From assembly GCA_030849805.1 (NCBI GenBank), contig JASANZ010002048.1, positions 1-39,213 on the forward strand: a stretch of 39,213 nucleotides of DNA. Reading direction: 5' to 3'. Made by a program: the position numbers and the translations under genes. Of the stretch, positions 19,343 through 28,400 are shown piece by piece. The DNA comes from Sergeia podlipaevii (Eukaryota; Euglenozoa; Kinetoplastea; Trypanosomatida; Trypanosomatidae). The notes below the pieces were generated by a model that did not search any database, had not been told where the DNA came from, and saw only the letters and a program-made list of their open reading frames with translations. How positions within the stretch are numbered: the stretch's first letter is position 1; the number at the start of each line of letters is the position of its first letter.

Positions 19343-19654
19343 AAAAAAAAAAGAATAGAAAAGGGGGGGAAATTGACAATGCACATAAGATAAAGAGTGC
19401 ACAGTGCATTCTTTACTTTCTATCTTACAAAGTACGTGTTTTACTGAAAGTTCCTTAACAGAAAAAAAAAGAAGAAAGAAAGAAAGAGAAGGAAGGAAGA
19501 AAGGAAGGGAGCAAAAGTACAGGTACAAAAAAAAAAAACTATCTTTTATAACCTCTTTCTGCACATCTCACATGCAACTTGATTACCTTCACATACACAC
19601 GTACACGTACACACATTTATTAACAACAACATACAATAATAAAAACAAGATGCT

Positions 19655-22600
19655 CTACAGCATCCTGGGGTTTCCAACCACTGCTGGCAGCGTGAAGTAG
19701 ACATCTCGCGGTGCCTCATGCCTTCGCGAGTGCACAGGGGACGAGCTTCCAGACCGGCGAGCACCACTGCTTGAGTGCTTCTTCGCCGTGCTCCGTCGCT
19801 TCGGTAGCGGGAAATCATCACCCGGGATCGTAGTCTTTGCGCGGCTTGCGTAGGACCGACCGCCGTCGGAGGACGCAAGCGACAGAACCGACACTCCTAA
19901 GCGCACACCACCGCCAGCACTGCTGCTGTTACCTTTCAAGCCATGACTTGGAAGAGAGAAGCGTGGCTGTGGTGTAGTCATCGCGGTAGAGTTGTTCCTC
20001 TCTCTCATCACGTATGGCCCTGTACGGAAGTCGTCGCCTCCGCCGCCTCTACCGCGACGAAAGGGATCGTAGGAAGCATTCCTAGGAACCACAGTAACAG
20101 CCGACAAAGCCGTGTTGCCATTCTTCAACGACCCAGCCGGTGAGATCCACTGAGCGTGATGGCCTGACCGCGGATGACTCTGCACATGTTGCAGCTCTGA
20201 TTCTGACTGGTAATCGCCATAATGCGGATGACTGACCATCACCGGCTTCACGCAGATCTTCCTTGCGTGTGTCCGCGTGCCCCTCGGCCTGCCATTCGTA
20301 TCCCTCGTGAGCTCTCTTTGCTGCTGATATGCAGCAACGTCCACAGTGCCAGCACCACCACCACCACCATCACCATCACCACCTCCTCCATCACCACCTC
20401 CTCCTCCACGTGCGCCGTCGTCGTCGCAAACATCTGCTTGATTATTATTGCTCCTTGACAACTTAGAAGCTACCTGCGCCGCGGCCTTAGTGTGAGCAGT
20501 CTGATTGTTGCTAGCTTCTCCATGTCGCACACGCACCCCGTCGCTACGAACATCAGAGTGTTGGCCCGAGGCAATAGTAGTTGAAGGAAGAGGAAGGCCA
20601 TAACGGCGGTTATCGCGTGCAGACCTCTGCTTGTCATACCCCAACAACGGCCTGCTAGTCATCGTGTACTTCTTCTCGAGCTCACGGTCGCGCCCCCCAT
20701 CCACAGATTGTAGTGCGGCATCGGATTCGTTAGGAAAAAAGGACTGGCGGTGGTCAAGAAAGGGGTGCCGATTGGCAGCAACGATGCACGGCGGTTTCTC
20801 GTTTACACCTGAACCGCTACTGAGAAACCTGTTCGCTGGTATCTTACTACCTCGCGCTCCTCCAGCTCCTCTAGCTCTTCCACCACCGCCCCCTCCTCCT
20901 CCTCTCTGTGTGTCCGTAGTAGTGGTCATGTATATGCTGCTTTCTCGACTTACTGTCGTGCTGGCAGTATTCCGCGCGCCACCGTTGTGCGAGAACTCGT
21001 GCACCGCCAAGGCATCTATGTAGGCAAGAAGATAGTTAGAGTTCAGCCGAGCGCTCTGCAGGAGACTCAAACGTCGATGAGGCAAAGACTTCGCTAGATC
21101 GCCACAAACACCGGGGCTCGTCAAAGCTAGCGGTATTGCCTGCTGATCGTGATGCGTGAGCTCGCGTTTTCGGTGGTCTCTTAAAGCGCCGTTGGCGTTC
21201 AAATTGATAGTAAAGGGGGAGGCGTCAAGCGCGGCCTCCATCGCATTTGCGACTGGTGAGCGATTCTGCAAGGGCAAAGCAGCAGCAGAGGTGCGACGAC
21301 GTCCCTGTGGCGTCATAAAAATAGTTAGTGAGTTCTGCACAGGAGACTCCCCTCCAATGGCAGAGCTGGCCTTTGAGCCTAACGTAATCGTTGTAGTTGT
21401 GGTTGTGGTAGTGGTGGTTGTCTTCGCGCCAGCCCTAAAATTTGCCATCCCGTTACTGTCATGGGTGCTTCCATCAACCGTTGGAGAACGAAAAATGTTG
21501 TATGTCGGTAAGGTGCCAACCTTCATTAGCTTGCGAGGTTCCACCTTGCGAGATATCATATTCGGTGGCCACGGAAGGGGCGGGGGCCCGTCCTTGATGT
21601 CGTGAGTAGAAACCAATAGATGCATATCTGTGCTTAGCGGGCTTACTGGCTTTTTCACAACACCTTTAAGCGCCACAGCAGGCATTGGTGATGGCAAGAC
21701 AGTATCCGGAATCTTGGAGGAGGAGGACTGCTCAGGTAGACGCCCACGCGAAGGTGGTGGTAGCTCCTTTTGCCGCTGCGGCTGCGGTCTGCCGTCGCGG
21801 TGTCGCCCGGACTCCTGCTGGCTAGAACGCATCGTCACACCTGGAAGGAACCCATCAAACATAGAGAAAGAAATGGGAAGCTCCTTGTCAACGGAAGGTC
21901 TCACGGGAGGGGTGGTGCTGCTGCCACGCGCGTCTTGCTCAATTGAAAACACGGATAAGGACGAGGCAGGAGATACAGAAGGAGAGTGTGCTATCTCGAA
22001 CATGACGTACTGCCCGCCTTCATGCATGTCAGTACCTGACGATGAGGAGGAAGACGGCGATGACGACGAATCATTCGATGTATCGGTGCTGAACCCTCGC
22101 AAGAATTTGAAAAATCGAGTGTCCACTACATACCCACTCATGTGCTGAGTGATGGTGCGGTGCGCAACTCCGTTTTGATGCTGTGACCGACGCTGTTTGA
22201 GTTCTTTCACGTGTTTCCAGCTGTCGTACGCAGGTCTTCCTCCTCCTCCTCCCTCCTTCTTCCCTGAGCCGATCTCGCGTGAGAGCGCAAAGTGGCTAGA
22301 AGCAGAGTGAAGTCCCTCTTCGATGTGGTCATCTCCTCTTTCCTCACCCCTCGCACTCACGTGAGTGAGTCTGGCGGGCAAATGATGTGTATTCGATTGT
22401 CGTGTATCCGTAGTGGAGTTACTCCTCTCGCTCACATTCGCAGGGTCCGGACCGCCCAAGAAATAAAGAGACTGTGCGTTCCCATCAAAGCCAACGTAGC
22501 CGTGTATCTCGTAGTCCCGATCTTCATCCTCGAAATAGCCGCGCTCGTACTGATCTCCTGGTTTGCGATAAGCGGAGGGAGAAAGATTACCCGTGTTTGC

Positions 22601-23503
22601 ATCGCCATCACCGTCAGCTTCACCGTTTTTGCTGTCGTTGTTGTTATAAGTATCCCCATATCCACCGTTGTGATGTGACAGTCCGTTTTCTCTTCTGCCT
22701 ACCGAACCTCTTGCTGCTGCCGCCGCATTCACCGTGCTGGTGTTCGCAGGAGGAAATGTGGGAAGTAACGCATGAACCGCATTTTCTCCCGGTATCTCGT
22801 GCTGTTGCTGTTGATAATGAAAAGCCCCGCCCACTCCACCCCCAGCTGCTCCTATGAGTCCATCACGATTCGAAAGAGGTGATGCGATATCCATGGCAGC
22901 AGCAAAGTGTGAATAAGGCGCGTTGTTGCCGTTGTGGTTGTTGTTGTTATTATTGCCTTTATCCATCATGTAGTGATGCCGCTGCTGCTGAAGATGTAGC
23001 GGCGGTGGTGGTGGTGATGCATAATGTGCTGGAGAAAAGGGCGGTTGGTTGCAGTACGTAGGGGTCGTGTTCTGAGACACAGCGCCGCCGTTTATTTGAG
23101 GGTTCGGAGAGAGAATATGGCTAGGCATCATCGCCTTGACCTTCTCTGCCTCACGCTTCTGGCGCAGTCTTTCGCAGATGATGTCGTTCTGTTGATGGCG
23201 AAAGTGGCGATTGAATTCAGGGTTCTCAACCTCGTCATCGCTCGACCACTGCGGCGATTCTAAAAAGGGAACACCCTCGAGAACAAATGTGCTCGGCGGC
23301 TTTGGAGATTTCTGGCAAAGTGGGCTGTTGTAATTGCAATCCTCATCTCCCGTAATGGCGTCCGTCGGGGACTGTGGCTGCGATGATTGCGGTGGTGGTG
23401 GAGGAGGAACCTGCCATGGGTAGGTGGCGTCATAGAGAACAGCAGGTGTGTACACTGCATTCGGGAGACATTGAGGACGACGAGAGCGTCTACCACGATG
23501 CAT
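19655..23503 (-). CDS. Very large low-complexity protein, paralogue-like to the gene at 13273-16431
   Basis: 1282 residues, no known domain recognised. It has a basic N-terminus (MHRGRRSRRPQ), a poly-Pro run, then FVLEGVPFLESPQWSSDDE (73-91), the motif shared with the neighbouring downstream gene. Long Asn, Ser, Thr, Gly and His/Gln-rich tracts follow, including about eleven consecutive Thr and Gly-rich runs of up to eight. RRLSLLQ (near residue 809) also has a counterpart in the downstream gene (RRLSLQQ), in the same order. Islands that look more ordered are VVDTRFFKFLRGFSTD, ISFSMFDGFLPGV and NSNYLLAYIDALAVHEFS. There is no signal peptide or transmembrane segment. The ATG at 23501-23503 sits directly after a TAG that could be the spliced-leader acceptor. 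The similarity plus adjacency suggests ancient tandem duplication and divergence. Function unknown. Confidence 0.75.
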   Translation of the reverse strand: MHRGRRSRRPQCLPNAVYTPAVLYDATYPWQVPPPPPPQSSQPQSPTDAITGDEDCNYNSPLCQKSPKPPSTFVLEGVPFLESPQWSSDDEVENPEFNRHFRHQQNDIICERLRQKREAEKVKAMMPSHILSPNPQINGGAVSQNTTPTYCNQPPFSPAHYASPPPPPLHLQQQRHHYMMDKGNNNNNNHNGNNAPYSHFAAAMDIASPLSNRDGLIGAAGGGVGGAFHYQQQQHEIPGENAVHALLPTFPPANTSTVNAAAAARGSVGRRENGLSHHNGGYGDTYNNNDSKNGEADGDGDANTGNLSPSAYRKPGDQYERGYFEDEDRDYEIHGYVGFDGNAQSLYFLGGPDPANVSERSNSTTDTRQSNTHHLPARLTHVSARGEERGDDHIEEGLHSASSHFALSREIGSGKKEGGGGGRPAYDSWKHVKELKQRRSQHQNGVAHRTITQHMSGYVVDTRFFKFLRGFSTDTSNDSSSSPSSSSSSGTDMHEGGQYVMFEIAHSPSVSPASSLSVFSIEQDARGSSTTPPVRPSVDKELPISFSMFDGFLPGVTMRSSQQESGRHRDGRPQPQRQKELPPPSRGRLPEQSSSSKIPDTVLPSPMPAVALKGVVKKPVSPLSTDMHLLVSTHDIKDGPPPLPWPPNMISRKVEPRKLMKVGTLPTYNIFRSPTVDGSTHDSNGMANFRAGAKTTTTTTTTTTTITLGSKASSAIGGESPVQNSLTIFMTPQGRRRTSAAALPLQNRSPVANAMEAALDASPFTINLNANGALRDHRKRELTHHDQQAIPLALTSPGVCGDLAKSLPHRRLSLLQSARLNSNYLLAYIDALAVHEFSHNGGARNTASTTVSRESSIYMTTTTDTQRGGGGGGGGRARGAGGARGSKIPANRFLSSGSGVNEKPPCIVAANRHPFLDHRQSFFPNESDAALQSVDGGRDRELEKKYTMTSRPLLGYDKQRSARDNRRYGLPLPSTTIASGQHSDVRSDGVRVRHGEASNNQTAHTKAAAQVASKLSRSNNNQADVCDDDGARGGGGGDGGGGDGDGGGGGAGTVDVAAYQQQRELTRDTNGRPRGTRTHARKICVKPVMVSHPHYGDYQSESELQHVQSHPRSGHHAQWISPAGSLKNGNTALSAVTVVPRNASYDPFRRGRGGGGDDFRTGPYVMRERNNSTAMTTPQPRFSLPSHGLKGNSSSAGGGVRLGVSVLSLASSDGGRSYASRAKTTIPGDDFPLPKRRSTAKKHSSSGARRSGSSSPVHSRRHEAPRDVYFTLPAVVGNPRML
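23231..23287 (-). other. Shared acidic SP motif, copy 2
   Basis: Encodes FVLEGVPFLESPQWSSDDE, identical at 13 of 19 positions to the copy at 16273-16329. Confidence 0.8.
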
Positions 23504-23505
23504 CT
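23504..23505 (-). promoter_or_regulatory. Predicted spliced-leader acceptor abutting the start codon
   Basis: A T-rich tract on the minus strand (complement of about 23524-23570) is followed by ACTCGTTGTTGCATAATAG and then ATG. The first AG touches the ATG, so the mature mRNA would have no native 5' UTR beyond the spliced leader. Confidence 0.4.
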
Positions 23506-25425
23506 ATTATGCAACAACGAGTAAAAGAAAAAAAAAGAAGATTAAAAAAAAGACTTAAAGAAAAAAAAAACAGTAAGTCACAACAGCCACAAATATATAA
23601 AGAAAAATAAAAATAAAAATAAGGAGTACGCACAAAAAAAAAGGTGAGGGAAGGAAGGGGGCTCTTTAGAAAAATAAAAACGAAAAGGAAACAAGACAAG
23701 GATGGATGGCACGAAGGGCAGATTGTAGAATGTGAAGAGCGAGAGAGCAAAAAGAGAGAGGATCTTCACTGGGGAGGAAAGGGGGAAAAAAAAGTAGAAA
23801 GGGGTAAATGATATCGTGAACCAATTTAGTCAAATGAGAGAGTATATAGATAGATGTTCTACTACCCCTTGTGTACGTCTTCTTCTTTTTCTTAAATCTT
23901 CAGACAAAAAGGAAACGTTTTTCTCCCTTATGATTGCTTCTGCACAAAATTTGGCTGATTTAATTATGAGCTTTCGTGGCTTTCCTTGAAGAAGTGTGTG
24001 TGTATATATATGCTAAAGTGAGATAATAATAAAAATCGCGTATGATATATATATATATAAGCTTTTAAAAGAAAAAAAAAGAAGAAGTTAGTATTTATGA
24101 CGATCACTGAGTGACCTGAACGCAAGCTAAATATGGCCTGAGTATACCACCAGAAATTTCCTCTATAGCGCTACAACCCTCACTCCCTGCTGAACGCAAA
24201 TTCTCTCTTTCTTTCCTATTTCTTTTGTTGTTGTTGCTATCGCCGCTTTTCCCCCACCCTCACTTTTCTTACTACTATTATTATTTATGAATTTTCTTTT
24301 TTATATATATATTTTTTTTAGTTCTGTAAATATCTGAGGAGGTAAAGTAGACGCAGAGCACTTCTGCTTTTGAGAAGCACAAGACGCTCAATGTGGGTGT
24401 GAGTGTGTAGTGGAGGAGGAGGAGGGGGGAGGGGGTATGAGTAGCTTTACAGAAAAAAAAGGAAATGTAGAGCAAATATCAACAAAAAGGAATGATTTTT
24501 TTTTTCTTAAGCTTCAAGCGCAACACGACAATATAATATATATATATAAAGTTATTCTTTGTGCACAAAAGAAAAACTATGAAGTAAACGGGGGAAATGT
24601 TTTTTAAAGAAAGGAAAAGAGAGAAACAGACAGCAAAAAGAGGCAAGGCTAGAAGCCACGAAAAAAAAGGCCTTTTTTTTTTAAGTATGTCACACACACA
24701 AAAAAAAAAGATCTAGTAGATCTATATTCCTATCGTGATTGTGTGGAAGGAGATGATAAGGAAAAAAAAGAAAATGAATGAATCGTACAAGCGCAGAGAG
24801 AGAGAGACGGAAAGTAAAAGAGAAGAAAAACAATATCTTGATTTAACCTCTCTCTCTTTCTTTCCTTTGCTGAACGTTGGACTCTCACTTCTCTACTGTT
24901 TTTTTTTTCTATTTTTTGTTCCTATTTGTTACTTTATATTTCTCTAAATGCAGGGTGAGCAATGGGCTAACTGAATGTATATTAAAACAAAAAAAGGCAC
25001 TTAACAATAATAATAGTAATTATAGAACGCAACTAAAGGCGTGTACAGTCAAAAACACTTCCTAATGTATATACTCTTTCTTTCTTTCTTTTGCTTATTT
25101 CCTGGCACTCACAACGCTGGTACTTGAGATAAGGACTAAAGGATATTGCTTAGAAAAAAGGGGTAGGGAAAAAAAAAAGAAAAAAAGTTCAATGATAATG
25201 AAAAAGAAAACATTTCAAGAAGAACGATAGTGAAGTACGCACGTGACATCGCCCATGTGCCCACAAACATCGACAAGAAACAAAAAAAGAAAGGCAGTAT
25301 TGAAAATATTGGTAGTTTTTGCATCTTACTTTGTCTTATAAAGAGCAACAATGAGAAAAATTGCGAAACAAGCAAACAAACAAAAAAAAGATACATTGCT
25401 TTTTTTTTAATCATTATCATTCCCT

Positions 25426-25437
25426 CCCCCCCCCCCC
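25426..25437. repeat. C12 homopolymer
   Basis: Twelve consecutive C on the plus strand (G12 on the coding strand), 34 bases past the stop codon at 25471-25473. Confidence 0.93.
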
Positions 25438-25470
25438 GCTCCTTCCACCGCTTGGAGACCATGTAGAAGT

Positions 25471-28400
25471 CTACGAAGACACAGGCACAGCACGCAGCAG
25501 CAGCAGCGTGACAGCAGCAGCACTCAGAGGCCGTGTGTGCACCACAACACACGGCTTATCACTCAATGAGGTAATGCAAACAGTCGCGTCACTCTCCTCC
25601 ATCGCCTTCCGCAGTGCACCGCGGTTTAGCAACAGCTCGCACTGACCCACCGCCACGTCTTCACCTTCAACAACGGAAGCGCATGTACGGCACCAGTACG
25701 ACTCCGCATCAGCATCTGCGTCACCACCCCGATGGATGAAAGTAGCATCTGTAATGATCCCATACGCAGCATCCAACGGGAAAACATGCCATGGTGCGAG
25801 TGTGACAGGATCTACTTCATCCTTTTGCCCTCTTGTGTCAGCAGCGTCACGCTCGCACTGGGACGAAGCAAACGCAACAATGCAACTCACTGCACCGCTA
25901 TTCACCCCTTCCCCAGAAACGACTGTGAGTACGTGTATGAAGAGAGAGGAAAGAGTTGGACCTGCCGCTTCTTCATTCTGCTCTCCATATTTTTTTTGTT
26001 GGTGAGGTAGCGGTGCCAAGCAACGCAGCTGTCTCCACGTCACGACGCACAGCATACCATCACCCACGCCATCAGTAGCACAACCGCCGCCACCAGTCCT
26101 ACCTGCAGCAAGCTTGCGCACCACCTCCGGCAGCCAGGGCGTGACTTGCGGCACGCGGGTGAGGTTCACATGCTCCTGCCAAAAACGAGCATCCCGTGCG
26201 GCGTGATAGGGGGTATCACGGAGAAAAAAAATGAGAGTGGGCAGCTCAAAAACGCCCGCGCCACCGCCGCCAGTTGTCTCTGTCGCTGGCGTCACGACAT
26301 GCGATGCAGGAGAAAGAGAAGAAGGGGAAGAGCTACGTAAGACGCACACCACCACCTCACCAGCACATTGACCAGAGAAGAAAATCACACTTGTGTACTC
26401 TTTCACACCCTTTTCTCCCTCTTCACGTCCTTCGGTGAAAGTGCTGCTGTGCTTTGGGCAAAGGGAAAAAAAAGGAAGGCTCACACAGCCCTCCTCCTCC
26501 TCCTCCTCCTCTGCAAGTGCCATGGCGTCTGCAACGCGTATAGAAATTAACGGAGCTAGCTCAGCGTCAGTACTCACATCCATGGCAGCGGCAATAGTGG
26601 TGGAAGCACTTACGGATGATGAAGGTGGAGGCGAGTAAGCAAGCAGTGACACCTGCAACAAGCACACATACGCCTGGGTCCTTTCCTCCTCCGCCCCTTC
26701 CACGACAGCAGTATCCACCCGATCGCTTACCAAAGTGTCTCTGTTGTGTGTACTTTTCTTGGCATCTTCGCTCATCACTTGAAGTCCGCTCAAGACGAGG
26801 ATGGCACTTTCCCCGTGGCTAGCCATGTGCTCCAACTGCAACGGGATGAACCCACAAGATCCCCTTGAGGCGTTAATGCGGCTGAAGTGGGAGTGGGGGC
26901 TGCCGCTGCTGCTGCTGCTGGTGCGGCATACATGTAGCACGCACCCTGAGTTCGCATCCACCACGAGCGCCAGATCACGCACTGCCATGCAGCATAGCAA
27001 CAAGTAATCAATCAAAGGTGTGCTTGAATTGTTAGGTGGCACAGAAGAAGAAGGAGAGGAAGCGCGAGGCACGGCGAAGTAAAAGGCAACCATCTGCACG
27101 TCGCCTGCCTCCGCACTCAACAGCATCTCTATAGCCAAACGCAGCAGCGTGTTTGAAGTTGTTGGTACAGCAGCAGCAGCAGCAGCGAGCGAAGATGCTC
27201 CAGTAGACGAAAATGGTGAGGGCAAGGAAGGATAAAATCGGGACTGAAGTGTAGAGAGAACATAAATAGCGTCAGAACTGTCGTGCTTATTACTTTTGCG
27301 ACTGCTGCGCTCAGTGTTTGCTAAAAAAGTACAAATGCGGCCGCATCGAGTGAGACCGATAAAGCCTCCACCACCACCACCACAAAAATCGCGACGCCTC
27401 GCAGCCACTCCCACCTCACCCGCCTCCTTGCCTCCATCACAGATGTGGTCCTTCTCGGTAGCAGCAGCAGATGGCAACGCGGCGCACGACACAAGTTCCC
27501 CATATCCACCATCCGCCGGCGCTGCGCTGAAAAACTGCGCCTCTGTATCTAGACCAAAGAGCACTGTGTGTCTCCACAGATCAGCAAGTCTGACATGCTT
27601 GCGACTATTTATGATAGCAGTCGCGGGGAAAGAAAAAGAAGTAGTGGAAGACGGTGGTGGCGGTGGTGGTGCTGCCGCTGCCTCCAGCAGAGGAACGGAT
27701 GTCAGACCGTACTCCAAGTAGTTTGACTCCATATTTGCACTTATTACCGCGCAGACAAGCGATGACTCCACTACCGCCACACCATCACCAGTACCTCCTC
27801 CTCCTCCTACGCTACCAAGACAAGCCATAATCCCCGGCGCGGCAGGTGTCAAAGAAGGCGTCACGACAACCCTCTGAACAACTTCCACAGAAACAAAAGA
27901 AAGACTGGCCATTGCACCACTGCTGTCACTACCAAGTTTTTTGTTGCTGCTATGAAGGTGGAGATGGAAGTTGCCCCCGCCTCCTCTGTGAGCGTCACGG
28001 CTATAGCTACTGTGATGATCCACACCGCCACCACCACCACGACTGCTACGACTGTCATCGCAAGTTTCCGCAGATGTTGCTGCTGCTGCTGCCGCCGCAC
28101 GTATGTCAAGAAGAACGCATGCCAGCGTACCATGAGGTCCCTTCACCAGCGAGGCCACTCTCCCCACCACCACCACAGAGCTGCCAGCGCTCTCGCTACT
28201 GAGTGGTGAAGATGCGCTGTACCGCTGCTGATGTTGTTGTTGGAGAGGTAACTGTACTGCAGAGTCTACAAAGCCGCCGACGACTGCGCGCGCCAGCTCA
28301 CCGCCAGAGCCAAAAACTGTCAGTGTATGTTGCTGCTGTGAGTAAAGAGGGGCCTCATTCTTATCCAGGATGGCACCGCTGCGTAACAGCGGACTTGGGG

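Larger units (their letters stand above)
16432..19654. other. 3.2 kb spacer with assembly gap; no gene seen
   Basis: The longest gene-free stretch. It holds many microsatellites (GTT, ATT, GA and TA runs, a 9-bp tandem), poly-A/T blocks and a 16-base N gap. Frames of up to about 200 residues are Phe/Leu/Ser-rich products of A/T runs. I saw no tRNA-like B box or other RNA gene signature, but small nucleolar RNAs cannot be excluded by eye. Confidence 0.6.
23504..25470. other. 2 kb spacer between two large protein genes; no gene seen
   Basis: AT-rich, with A-runs, TA runs (about 24005, 24046-24058, 24537-24548), a GGA-rich block (about 24411-24435) and a C12 run close to the upstream gene's stop. 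Frames are simple-sequence products. Confidence 0.62.

Noticed and set aside
18941..19564. 207-residue minus-strand frame across the N gap
   Set aside because: Phe/Ser/Leu-rich product of A-runs, spanning unknown bases, no family resemblance.
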